From an uncultured Aquimonas sp. (lineage in GTDB: Bacteria; Pseudomonadota; Gammaproteobacteria; Xanthomonadales; Xanthomonadaceae), in NCBI RefSeq assembly GCF_937888285.1, contig NZ_CALART010000089.1, forward strand, positions 33,522-97,521: a DNA stretch of 64,000 nt. The letters run 5' to 3'. The position numbers were made by a program, and so were the translations under genes. The notes under the pieces were generated by a model. That model was given only the letters and a program-made list of their open reading frames with translations, ran no database searches and was not told the DNA's origin. Shown here piece after piece: positions 37,721-46,248 of this stretch (position 1 is its first letter; every line of letters starts with the position of its first letter).

Positions 37721-38769
37721 GCGCTGGCGAGGACTGCGCGGTAGGCCGCGGAACTGTTGTAGAGGAACCACCGGCACAACACGACGTTTAGCCGCTGCGC
37801 CTCATCCGCGACGTGAGCGAACACCGAACCGTCTCCGGGGTTGGTCGCACGCATGTCAAAGCAGCATAGGATCTTCTCACGCATGTTGCGTTTCGACCCG
37901 TACGCGTGAGCCTGTTCGAGACCGTCGCGAATGTGGTCGTCGATCTCCTTGCTCTGATATTTTCGGCCCGTTGAGCCCTTCTCGCGAAGGACTTTCAGTT
38001 CCAGCACCGCGTGATGGATAACATGCCCGGCTACCGTGCCGCGCTCGCTCACAATCTCTAGGTCCGTTCGGCCTTCCTTGCCGGGCTGCTCGGCGCGAAT
38101 CTGGCAGCGTAGGAAGCGTCCGAGAAGGACAAAGCGGACGACGTCCTGCACCCGAAACTCTGCTTCCTCGATGGCCCAGAACTTAGGCGCATCTTTCCAC
38201 AGCGAGCCCTTTCGCATCTGGTCCGGAGTGATGAGCTCTTGCTCGTAGGCGCGATCTATCGCTTGGATGATTGCTTCCAGGCTCGGCGCCTCATCGTCGA
38301 GATCATGGACTTCAACATCGTCCTCGTAAGCGACGCCACGCAAATACAGACTGATGGTCGAGTAGCCGCGCTTGGGCGTATAGACGATCGTGGGGAGTTC
38401 AGCGAGAGCGTGGGCCGCCAGGGTTCCAAACAGAGCGTCGTCACCGCCGCTGACTTCCATACTCCGTCCGGTCAGAGTAGCGGAGACGGCATGGATCTGG
38501 CCCGTGACCCGGCGATTGCCCGTTCGGAGCAGCGGGTTCCGGCCCCACGCTGCATTGAGCGACTCGAACACCGACGCCGGCGTCAGCACGAACGCGGCTG
38601 GTTGGTCGAACTCGGCGTCGTCACGCCTCTCGCGGCGCGCGAGCAGCTGCGCGACCTCGCGGGGAAAACGTTGCTCGCCCGGTAAGTCCGCGTCGCCGCC
38701 GCGGCCCGTAACCTCGACCGCCGCCAGCGCTGCCTCGTCCCCGCTCCACGCCCCAAAACGCTCAGCCAT
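37717..38769 (-). CDS. Putative PD-(D/E)XK nuclease effector of an ABC-three-component-like system
   Basis: A 350-residue protein of no recognised named family. Its C-terminal half carries a PD-(D/E)XK-like pattern: D236 in GRTDLEIV, then E257-x-K259 in HHAVLELKV, then a helix with QAHAY (286-290), as in many restriction-type nucleases. The N-terminal 200 residues are mixed alpha/beta, with no clear motif. The gene is third in an operon with the middle protein (8-nt overlap) and the ABC ATPase, so it is the likely effector. The nuclease reading is inference from the motif; family membership was not searched. Confidence 0.6.
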   Translation of the reverse strand: MAERFGAWSGDEAALAAVEVTGRGGDADLPGEQRFPREVAQLLARRERRDDAEFDQPAAFVLTPASVFESLNAAWGRNPLLRTGNRRVTGQIHAVSATLTGRSMEVSGGDDALFGTLAAHALAELPTIVYTPKRGYSTISLYLRGVAYEDDVEVHDLDDEAPSLEAIIQAIDRAYEQELITPDQMRKGSLWKDAPKFWAIEEAEFRVQDVVRFVLLGRFLRCQIRAEQPGKEGRTDLEIVSERGTVAGHVIHHAVLELKVLREKGSTGRKYQSKEIDDHIRDGLEQAHAYGSKRNMREKILCCFDMRATNPGDGSVFAHVADEAQRLNVVLCRWFLYNSSAAYRAVLASA

Positions 38770-39409
38770 GGCCCCCCGCCTTCTGCCCGAGGTAGTCGAG
38801 GTACAAATAGAGCCGTTCAGCCGGCATCAGCGTGCGCTCAGGCGCGAACGCCATCGCGGCATTGCGGGAAAAATTCCTCGCGCTGCTCACCCACTCTCCG
38901 AAGTCGATCACGCCATCGACATCAACATCGGCGTCTGCGTATCGCGCATCCCACCGGGTCGCTACGCCCATAGCCTCGTCCGAGAGTCCGGCGTAAGCCG
39001 CGGCGAGTTCATCAAGAAAACGGGTCTCATCGCGCCGCAATTGACGAAGGGCATCTAGGACAGGCTCGGCCACCGCGCGGCGCAGGCGATAGCCCGCCTT
39101 CACCCGATACCTGGCGTCGGTCTCGTCGAGTTCGTAAGTCAAATTCAGGGCCTCCACCAAGCCCCGGCCGACTAAGCGATCGAGCGCTACCTGGAGGGCG
39201 GGGTAGTAGGGACCCGCGCGACGCTTGAGCAAGGTCGCGTCGAATGGGCGCAGATCGAATACCGGGGACAGCACGTTGGCGAGGTACGCCAACTCGTGGA
39301 CTGCCCGCGCAGGCGACGGAACAACCCCCGAGCGCGCCAACGCGTCGAGCAGCCCCACAACCCGATGACCTTGGGCTATCCGGTCCTCCTCAGGCGTGAA
39401 TGCACTCAC
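38762..39409 (-). CDS. ABC-three-component system middle-component-like protein
   Basis: A 215-residue, mostly helical protein. The region ALARSGVVPSPARAVHELAYLA, LSPVFDLRPFD and LLKRRAGPYYPALQVALDRL resembles the middle component of ABC-three-component systems, a winged-helix-like adaptor between ATPase and effector. The start is GTG (39407-39409), overlapping the ATPase stop as GTGA, and the end overlaps the nuclease-like gene by 8 nt. Without the neighbours it would be called hypothetical. Confidence 0.6.
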   Translation of the reverse strand: MSAFTPEEDRIAQGHRVVGLLDALARSGVVPSPARAVHELAYLANVLSPVFDLRPFDATLLKRRAGPYYPALQVALDRLVGRGLVEALNLTYELDETDARYRVKAGYRLRRAVAEPVLDALRQLRRDETRFLDELAAAYAGLSDEAMGVATRWDARYADADVDVDGVIDFGEWVSSARNFSRNAAMAFAPERTLMPAERLYLYLDYLGQKAGGHG

Positions 39410-41397
39410 GGCGTGTCCAGATCGGCCATGAGCATCTCGAGGTAGCGCTCGTACTCGACGACGCCTTCCATCATCGCCCGAGTGGGCCGGCCGGCCTTGA
39501 ACAAGTTGACCAGTGCTTTGGCGCGCTCGCCGGGTGGAGCGGCCTTGCGCAGCAGCTCTGGTACCAGAGGGCCGGCTCCGAGGTTCGAGGTGACTACGAG
39601 GCGATTGGGTGAGTTGCCATTCGCGAATCTCGCCAATACCTTCACCGCACGGTCGACGAAGACGGCGTCGAGCGAGGATTCGGGGGCGTCAATGCAGATC
39701 GTGCCGGCATGATCGGGCGACGTGACCTCAATCAGCGCCATCCGAAATGCGAGGTCGATAAACTCGCGTTGGCTCTCCGATACATAAGCGGGACTCGCGC
39801 GGCGCTGTACACCTACGAAGTCGCTTCCGCTCAACTCGACCGAGAAGGCCGGATACTCCGCGTAGGTGTCGCCACCCGTCTGGCCAACGAGGCGCCGGTC
39901 CGGTGTCCAGCTCAAGCGACTTTCCTCATACAGGAAGTCGCGCGACACAGCCTCAAAATGCTCCTTGATGCGCGCAGCTGACTGGTAGATTGTCGCCCGG
40001 AAGGCGTCGAGTGACTCATTGAAACCCGCGCGCTCGGTCTCGAGTTGGGCGCGAAGCTCGGTGACCATGTCGTTAAGCGTCTGGAAGCGCTTCTCTAGCT
40101 CCTTTCGCCGCGACTGGTCAGGAGGCAGCTGATTGATCAGGTTCGAGACCTGCTGGTGCGCATCTTCGATCTCCGTCGCTCGCAGCGCGAGTTGCTCGCA
40201 GTCGCGCAGGTACGTCGCATGCGCCTCGTCGCGATCGGCCACGGCTACGGCAAGTTGGGTCGCGCTGCTCTCGACACGGCGTTGCAATTCCCGCAGTCGC
40301 TCCTCATTCAGCTCGACAACATCGGCTACAGGCGCGAGCGTCGAGTGACAGACTGCGCATCGTCGCTGCGCGACCGCTTCCGCTAGGCGGGCCTTGGCCT
40401 CAGCGACATCGGTCGCTGCGCAGACCAGACACTGCTCGTCGCTCAACAGCCGGGCGTAGACGAAGCGCACGGATTCATCTGCATTAGGCATGCGCGACTC
40501 AATTGCGAGGAGGCGGGCGCGCTCAAGTTCGCGCAATGCGCGGTCGTACGCGTCCTGCGCGCGAAGCGCGGATAGTCGCGCCTCCTGCCTACTGCGCTCG
40601 GCCACTCGGATACTCTCAGTCAGAGCATCGCGCTCATCGGTCAGCCTCTGTCGGCGCTGCTCGGCGACATCGAGCGCGTCGCGCACGCCCGGCTCGTCCT
40701 CGATCTGGGTCGCCTGCCTGCGCTGGATCTTCTCTTCTTTCCGAAATGCGGCTTGGAGGTTGCGAAGGCGAGAATCCAGCGAGAGGATCGAGCGCTCCTT
40801 CTTAGTCCAGTCCGCAGCCTGAGCGGGCGTTAGCAACAAACAACGCAGAAGCTGGCGCTGGGCTCCACTGTCCCAAACCAAGGCGCGGCGGTCTTCGAAG
40901 AAGAACACTAAGGTGCGGAGCACGAGCAGCCAGTCACTGAAGGTGCCTAGCCCGGCCGCACGAGTAACCGCACCGCGCAGCTCCTGTTCATCGAGCGGTT
41001 GGTCAATCCCATCCAGCCACCAGCCTTCGAGTGCAAGGTCGGCGAGCTTTCGACGGACGGTGAATGTCGTCGACCCGAGGTCGAAGGTCAGTGCGCACAC
41101 TGCGTTCGATGCGCCGTCGTTGACTCGATTGGCAAATTGTTTACGTTGCGCAGCGCTAAGGTCGTACGCCTCTAGACGCGCATTGCCGACCTCGCCCTCG
41201 GGAAGCCCAAGTTCCTGCGTCCCGGCGAGCATGCGGTAGAGCAGGATCATTAGAGTAGTCTTGCCAAGCCCATTAGCGCCAAGAATCAAAGTGACACCAG
41301 GACGAAACGACACCTCGAACATGCCGTCGTGCGCAAGCCCCGGATACAAGCCGTACTGCTCGACACGAATGTGCTTCAGGAGAGGGAACAGCGCCAT
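39406..41397 (-). CDS. SMC/Rad50-like ABC ATPase with zinc-hook-like cysteines
   Basis: A 663-residue ATPase. The N-terminal half has Walker A LGANGLGKTT (39-48). Long coiled coils follow (about 200-300 and 360-480), interrupted by two CxxC pairs (C323/C326 and C347/C350) that could bind zinc at the coiled-coil tip, as in a Rad50 hook. The C-terminal half has the signature SESQREFID (540-548), Walker B ICIDAPESSLD (568-577) and VVTSN. The short coils and small partners fit ATPases of ABC-three-component or Lamassu-type defence systems rather than housekeeping RecN, Rad50 or SMC. It is the first gene of its operon. Confidence 0.8.
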   Translation of the reverse strand: MALFPLLKHIRVEQYGLYPGLAHDGMFEVSFRPGVTLILGANGLGKTTLMILLYRMLAGTQELGLPEGEVGNARLEAYDLSAAQRKQFANRVNDGASNAVCALTFDLGSTTFTVRRKLADLALEGWWLDGIDQPLDEQELRGAVTRAAGLGTFSDWLLVLRTLVFFFEDRRALVWDSGAQRQLLRCLLLTPAQAADWTKKERSILSLDSRLRNLQAAFRKEEKIQRRQATQIEDEPGVRDALDVAEQRRQRLTDERDALTESIRVAERSRQEARLSALRAQDAYDRALRELERARLLAIESRMPNADESVRFVYARLLSDEQCLVCAATDVAEAKARLAEAVAQRRCAVCHSTLAPVADVVELNEERLRELQRRVESSATQLAVAVADRDEAHATYLRDCEQLALRATEIEDAHQQVSNLINQLPPDQSRRKELEKRFQTLNDMVTELRAQLETERAGFNESLDAFRATIYQSAARIKEHFEAVSRDFLYEESRLSWTPDRRLVGQTGGDTYAEYPAFSVELSGSDFVGVQRRASPAYVSESQREFIDLAFRMALIEVTSPDHAGTICIDAPESSLDAVFVDRAVKVLARFANGNSPNRLVVTSNLGAGPLVPELLRKAAPPGERAKALVNLFKAGRPTRAMMEGVVEYERYLEMLMADLDTP

Positions 41398-41780
41398 GGG
41401 GTCGCGGACTCTAGGAGTTCATGGAGCGAGAAGCCCGGTGCGTCGAACCGGCTAACCATCTTTTGGCTCATCGGTGCAGGCGCGGAATCCGAGGGGGTAA
41501 TGGGGGCAATCTCTGTCAGGGCAGGAAGGCGCCGAGGGTCGACCCGCAGCGCAGCGATCGAGACGTGAGCCGAATATAGCTACACAAGGTGCCGGCGGCT
41601 ACAGCGCAGTAGCATCTGCCTGAGCCGTTTCCCAGAAGACAATGGCGGGTGCGGTGCCCTTCGGAGAGGTCTAGGTGACGTTGAGACGAGAAGGGATGTA
41701 GACAACTTCACTGTGGCCAATTGATCGAAACGGGTCGATAGCGGCCTGCTAAGCATCGGGCTTTGCGCCGGAGCGTCAAT
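41398..41780. other. Intergenic stretch between the defence operon and the HipA-like gene
   Basis: About 380 bp between divergent transcription units. It is less GC-rich than the flanking housekeeping DNA and holds no convincing open frame. A GGAG site at 41770-41773 serves the HipA-like start. A TATATT-like -10 on the minus strand near 41574-41579 could serve the ATPase operon but has no good -35. Nothing else was recognised. Confidence 0.5.
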
Positions 41781-42614
41781 ATGGAGACCGATGCTCTCGC
41801 CCACCCGCACCCTCACCACATCGCCAGCGTCAGCCACCCCATGCCCCTCCGCCACCTAGCCGCCAACCGCTACATCACCCCCCTTCGCGAAGGCGGTTCG
41901 ATGCCTGCCGTGGTGGAAGGCGAGGACGAGGGGCTGTATGTGCTCAAGTTCCGTGGCGCCGGCCAGGGGCCAAAGGCGCTGGTGGCTGAAGTCATCGCGG
42001 GTGGGCTGGCGCGGGCGCTGGGCTTGCCGGTGCCGGAGATCGTGCTGATGGATCTGGACGCGGAGCTGGCGCGCACCGAGGCCGATCCGGAGATCCAGGA
42101 TCTGATTCGCGCCAGCGCCGGGCTCAACCTGGGCATGGACTATCTGCCCGGCGCGATCAACTTCGATCCGGTGGCCGAGCAGCCCGATGCGGAGCTGGCC
42201 TCGCGCATCGTCTGGTTCGATGCCTACATCCACAACCTCGACCGCACGGCGCGCAATCCGAACCTGATGGTCTGGCACCGCCGGCTGTTCCTGATCGATC
42301 ACGGCGCGGCGCTGTACTTCCACCACGGCTGGGATGGCGACACGGCGCAGGCCGGCAAGCCCTTCCCCTTGATCCGCGACCACGTGCTGCTGCGCCGCGC
42401 GTCCGCCATTGCGGAGGTCGATGCGGACATGGCGCAGCGCCTGCAGGGCGATGCGATCGCCGAGGTGGTGGCGCAGGTGCCCGATGCCTGGCTGCAGGGC
42501 GCGCAGGACTTCGGCGATCCGCGCACCCAGCGCGCGGCCTACGTGGACTACTTGAGCCGCCGGCTGGCCGAGCGCCAGGGCTTCGTGCAGGAGGCGATCG
42601 GTGCGCGCGCATGA
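41781..42614 (+). CDS. HipA-like kinase family protein
   Basis: A 277-residue protein of the short HipA-like (HipA_2) kinase family. Conserved elements are NRYITPLREGGSMPAVVE, the ATP-lysine region LYVLKFRGAGQGPKAL, the catalytic HNLDRTARNPNL and the metal-binding IDHGAALYFHH. The start at 41781 has a GGAG site 7 nt upstream; the conserved domain begins only at the next ATG (41841), so that start is possible. It overlaps the DUF3037 gene by 14 nt, a pairing seen in many bacteria. Its substrate is unknown; unlike true HipA there is no adjacent HipB-like repressor. Confidence 0.8.
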   Translation: METDALAHPHPHHIASVSHPMPLRHLAANRYITPLREGGSMPAVVEGEDEGLYVLKFRGAGQGPKALVAEVIAGGLARALGLPVPEIVLMDLDAELARTEADPEIQDLIRASAGLNLGMDYLPGAINFDPVAEQPDAELASRIVWFDAYIHNLDRTARNPNLMVWHRRLFLIDHGAALYFHHGWDGDTAQAGKPFPLIRDHVLLRRASAIAEVDADMAQRLQGDAIAEVVAQVPDAWLQGAQDFGDPRTQRAAYVDYLSRRLAERQGFVQEAIGARA

Positions 42615-43005
42615 GCTCTACGACTATGCGGTGATCCGCGTGGTGCCGCGCGTGGAGCGCGAGGAGTTCATCAACGTCGGCGTGATCCTGTCCTGCGAGG
42701 CGGCCGGGTTTCTGCAGGCGCGCATCGAAGTGGACGCGGCGCGTCTGCGCGCGCTCGACCCGGCCATCGACATGGAACTGGTCTGCCGGCATCTGGAGGC
42801 CATCCCGGCGATCTGCCGCGGCGGTGAAGCCGCGGCGCCGATCGGCCTGCTGCCGCCGCGCACGCGCTTCCATTGGCTCACGGCGCAGCGCAGCGCCATC
42901 ATCCAGACCTCGCCCGTGCACATGGGCCGCTGCGGCGGTGATCTGGTGGCCACGCTGGAGCATCTGATGCATCGGATGGTGCGTCTGCCTGCGCAACCGG
43001 GCTGA
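42601..43005 (+). CDS. DUF3037 domain-containing protein
   Basis: A 134-residue protein with the typical DUF3037 start YDYAVIRVVPRVEREEFINVG and VILSCEAAGFLQARIE. It starts with GTG and overlaps the HipA-like kinase gene by 14 nt, so the two are co-translated. The domain has no known activity. The conserved pairing suggests a toxin-antitoxin-like or substrate-kinase relationship, which is inference. Confidence 0.8.
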   Translation: MRAHELYDYAVIRVVPRVEREEFINVGVILSCEAAGFLQARIEVDAARLRALDPAIDMELVCRHLEAIPAICRGGEAAAPIGLLPPRTRFHWLTAQRSAIIQTSPVHMGRCGGDLVATLEHLMHRMVRLPAQPG

Positions 43006-43242
43006 GCGGCGCGCGTCGGGCCTCGGCACATCTACCCCGCCCGACTTCGCCCTACGCAAGGCCGCAGCCGCCACCTGCCACGGAAGTGGTGCATCGCAAC
43101 GCAAGCTTCCCGTATCGGGTGTGGACTCTGGATCCGCCCGCCATCACCCGGCACCTGGAGGCTCCGGCTTCGGCCAAAGGCGGACGGTTGCGCACCCCCT
43201 CAGCGCTTGCCGAGGCGGGGCGAGCGCCCCCCCCTCGCGCCC

Positions 43243-44766
43243 CTAGAGCCGCCGGGCGAACTGGAACGCCTCGCGCTGGATCGTGTACTCGGCGCTGCCG
43301 CCGCCCAACGCCGCGCGCACGCGCAGCTCACTGCCCCGGTGCTCGATCAGTTCGACCACGCGACCGCCGCTGTGCCGGGTGAACACACGCAGCTGTTCGC
43401 CAACCAGGGGCTTCAGCTCCTCCCACTGCAGGGCGCTGGGATCGCGGTACTCCGGCTGCCACTCGGCGTCGGCGGCCCCATTCGCCGGCGCAGCGGGTCG
43501 CGAGGCGGGCACGGCCTCCAGCGAATCGGCCGCGGCAAGTGCGGCAGAAGACGCCGCCGTCGCGCCGGCTGCGGCGGCAGATGTATTGGCGCGCGCCGGC
43601 TGCACGCTGCGCCCGGAGCGCGCTCCGCCGCTGCCGCCGAGGCTGGCCAGAGGGCGACTGCCGCCCGGGCCGTTCGCGCGGGCCAGCGCCTCCTGCTCGC
43701 GCTCGATCAGGCGCCAGGTGGAAAGCGCACTGTCGAAGCCATCGAGCGGCCGCTCGCGCACCTGCGCCAGCTGGACGGGCACGCTGCGGCCGGCGCGCTC
43801 CAGGCTCATGTTCAGGCGCGGCAGCACGTCCATCGACTGGCGCAGACCGTAGAACTCCTCGGAATCGAGCGGCGGCGCGTAGCGCACTTCGGCCGCGAGC
43901 GTGCCGCCCCGCGCGACGAACTCCCGATACAGCGCAGTCGACGCGGCGTCAACCGACAGACCGTAGTGGGCAAAGATGCGCTGCAGCGACTCCATGTGGC
44001 GCTGCACGAAGGTCGCCTCGTCGATGCCGGCGGTCTTGGCGCACTGCTGGTTGCGGGCGGCCACGAATCCGAGGTCCTCGATCTCGATGCGCTCGGAGTG
44101 GATCTGCGTGGCGAGGTAGTCCAGCACCAGGGCGTTGCTGCCACCCAGCATTTCTTCCTTGCGCGTCACCCGCACCTGCGACACGCCGGGCACCTGCAGC
44201 AGGACTTCCGCGTCGAGGTCACGGCCGTTGATCCGGTAGTCGAAGACCAGCTTGGCCGGTCCGGGGCTGAGGCCAAGATCCGCCAGCTGGAAACGACCGA
44301 ACGAAAGCAAGTCGCTGCAGCCCTCCGCATCCCAGGGAGAGGCGACATCGGCGCTGAAGGGGCCTAGATCGCCGAGGCTGGGATCGCCGAGATCGGCATG
44401 CGCTTCCACATCCAGCAGCTCCAGATGGATGCGGTCCACCCGGATGCGATGCTGGCGCTTCTGGAAGATCAGGTTGCGCATCACCCAGAACCAGCCCGGG
44501 GTTTCGGCGACTACGTACTTCGCGCGCAGCACCGCCTCTCCGGTCTCCTCGTCGACGATGCGGAAGTCCTTCGCGTAGAGGTCGCCGTCCCACTCGAACC
44601 AGGCACCACGGAAGGTCGTCTCGAAGTCGCCGTAAGCCACCAGAATGCTGCGTGAGATGAAGTACTCGGCCCGATCCAGCGTCCACCAGGCAAGGGCGGC
44701 GATGCCGAGCACCACGCCAAGGATGCGCTTGAGGTCGATGGGCTGCTTGCTCGCGGGTTTCGGCAT
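43243..44766 (-). CDS. Membrane-anchored protein of unknown function
   Basis: A 507-residue protein that I do not recognise. It has one N-terminal transmembrane segment (about residues 14-30, ILGVVLGIAALAWWTL) and then a periplasmic region of about 350 residues that looks like a beta-rich domain. A low-complexity Ala/Ser/Gly/Pro linker (about 385-445) follows, and a small C-terminal domain (about 450-507, LKPLVGEQLRVFTRHSGGRV then VELIEHRG) that resembles an SH3-like barrel. The start at 44766 places the membrane segment at the N-terminus. It is divergent from the LprI-like gene. Confidence 0.75.
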   Translation of the reverse strand: MPKPASKQPIDLKRILGVVLGIAALAWWTLDRAEYFISRSILVAYGDFETTFRGAWFEWDGDLYAKDFRIVDEETGEAVLRAKYVVAETPGWFWVMRNLIFQKRQHRIRVDRIHLELLDVEAHADLGDPSLGDLGPFSADVASPWDAEGCSDLLSFGRFQLADLGLSPGPAKLVFDYRINGRDLDAEVLLQVPGVSQVRVTRKEEMLGGSNALVLDYLATQIHSERIEIEDLGFVAARNQQCAKTAGIDEATFVQRHMESLQRIFAHYGLSVDAASTALYREFVARGGTLAAEVRYAPPLDSEEFYGLRQSMDVLPRLNMSLERAGRSVPVQLAQVRERPLDGFDSALSTWRLIEREQEALARANGPGGSRPLASLGGSGGARSGRSVQPARANTSAAAAGATAASSAALAAADSLEAVPASRPAAPANGAADAEWQPEYRDPSALQWEELKPLVGEQLRVFTRHSGGRVVELIEHRGSELRVRAALGGGSAEYTIQREAFQFARRL

Positions 44767-45011
44767 GGCGTGGACTCGTCGGCAGGCACGACGCCTGCGC
44801 CTCTGGGCGCGTGATGTAAGCATGAAAACGTCGCGGTTTGAATCATCGGCCGGGACTGCGATCCCCCGGGCGGACGGCCATCCCACCCGGCAAGCCCGCG
44901 GTGGTCACCCCCCGCGGACCGGCGAACACCGGTGTCATCGCCTGCACTCCGCCGCCGGGCACGCGCCGCGCATGCGTTACGCTCCCGGAAGCACCCCACC
45001 GAGGCCCGCCC

Positions 45012-45632
45012 ATGCAGACATCCAAGGTATTCCTGCTCGTCATGCTGCTGTCCGGCAGCGTCCATGCGGGCGAACTCGCCGGCGAACGCAGGCTCGTGTT
45101 CCAGGATCAGCATGATCCCAACCTGGTCGCGTTCGCCGACGGCAGCGAGCTCACCGTCCTGTATGACGACGGCGTGTGGGAGGCCGTGCACGCGCTGGCC
45201 CCGGGCACCGAAGTGCAGCTGGGCTTCGATGCCGAACTGGGCACGGTGCTGGCCCTGCCGGAGGGCGGCCCGCGAGTGCCGGTGGTTGATGACCTCGGTG
45301 ACCAGCACCCGATCGCCCTGGCGACCGAAGCCTGCCTGCAGCGCAAGGACAGCACCCTTGGCATGCACGAGTGTCTCGGCGAGGCCATCGAGCGCTGGGA
45401 CCTGCAGCTCAACCTGCACTACAAACGGCTGACCGCCGGACGATCCGAAGAGACACTCGCCCAAGTCAGGACCGCGCAGCGCGCGTGGATGGCCTGGCGC
45501 GATGCGCAGTACGAAGCGTTCACCGCACTCGGCAGCGAAAGCGGTTCACTGGGGGGCGTCATCAACGGCCAGCGCCGCCTCGCCATCATCCGCGAGCAGG
45601 CCGTGCGGCTGGGGGCGCTCGCAGCGGACTGA
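45012..45632 (+). CDS. Lysozyme inhibitor LprI-like (DUF1311) secreted protein
   Basis: A 206-residue secreted protein with signal peptide MQTSKVFLLVMLLSGSVHA. The C-terminal half is a DUF1311/LprI domain: ACLQRKDSTLGMHECLGEAI, then RWDLQLNLHYKRL and RTAQRAWMAWRDAQ. LprI of mycobacteria inhibits lysozyme, but most proteobacterial members are uncharacterised. The N-terminal half (about 20-105) is a separate beta-rich region of unknown function. Confidence 0.82.
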   Translation: MQTSKVFLLVMLLSGSVHAGELAGERRLVFQDQHDPNLVAFADGSELTVLYDDGVWEAVHALAPGTEVQLGFDAELGTVLALPEGGPRVPVVDDLGDQHPIALATEACLQRKDSTLGMHECLGEAIERWDLQLNLHYKRLTAGRSEETLAQVRTAQRAWMAWRDAQYEAFTALGSESGSLGGVINGQRRLAIIREQAVRLGALAAD

Positions 45633-45814
45633 GTCGCATGCGGACGCATTCCACCCTGCGGCCGAGCCTCTCGCCGCCGGTGTCGCGCAGTGGCGCGTCG
45701 CGTGGATGTCGCGACGCGGGTCAAGCGCGTGCAACGCAGCAGTGCGGCTCTGCCTGGTCAGCGCCCGACAGGGCCGGAATCCCGCGCGTCCGGGGCATCT
45801 TCGCGACACCGCGC

Positions 45815-45820
45815 TAGAAT
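45815..45820 (+). promoter_or_regulatory. Candidate -10 box of the zinc-finger gene
   Basis: TAGAAT 32 nt upstream of the start codon; no clear -35 precedes it at 16-18 nt. Confidence 0.3.
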
Positions 45821-45852
45821 CTGCGGCCCCTGCCCCATCGCGTCCCGCCACC

Positions 45853-46047
45853 ATGCCCGCCACCGACCGCGTGATTCCCGCCAACGCCCAGAACCGCTAC
45901 GAGGTGACCCGGGCGGATCTGCCGCTGTCCTGCCCGATGCCGGGCATGTCGCTGTGGAACTCGCACCCCAAGGTCTACCTGGCCGTCGAAGCCAAGGGCG
46001 AAGCGACCTGCCCCTACTGCGGCGCGCACTACGTGCTGAAAGGCTGA
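45853..46047 (+). CDS. CHCC-type zinc-finger domain protein
   Basis: A 64-residue protein with the zf-CHCC pattern: a cysteine in LSCPMPG, a histidine in NSHPKVYL, and the pair CPYC near the C-terminus. Homologous domains occur in the mitochondrial complex I subunit NDUFS6 and in many small proteobacterial proteins. The function in bacteria is unknown. It stands upstream of LPS-type glycosyltransferase genes, as is common in Xanthomonadales. Confidence 0.85.
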   Translation: MPATDRVIPANAQNRYEVTRADLPLSCPMPGMSLWNSHPKVYLAVEAKGEATCPYCGAHYVLKG

Positions 46048-46248
46048 GTCGGTGGGCTGCACGCCCGCTTTCGCTCCGCCCCTTGCCGCTGTGCCTGCCG
46101 TCTTCCTCGCGCCACGGCTGCGCGGCGACGCGGGTCCGCAGGCCGATGGAGGCTGGGCAAGTTCGCCTCTATACGGCAGCGCTTGCGGTCGCGAACTGCG
46201 TCCTCCGCCGCCGTCCCTTTCCGCACGCACGAGCGCGAACCGCACGCC

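Noticed and set aside
36383..41397. BREX, DISARM or classical type II restriction-modification system
   Set aside because: Neither PglZ, BrxC nor DrmA/B-like genes are present, and the partner genes are an SMC-type ATPase and a middle-component-like protein rather than a stand-alone restriction enzyme.
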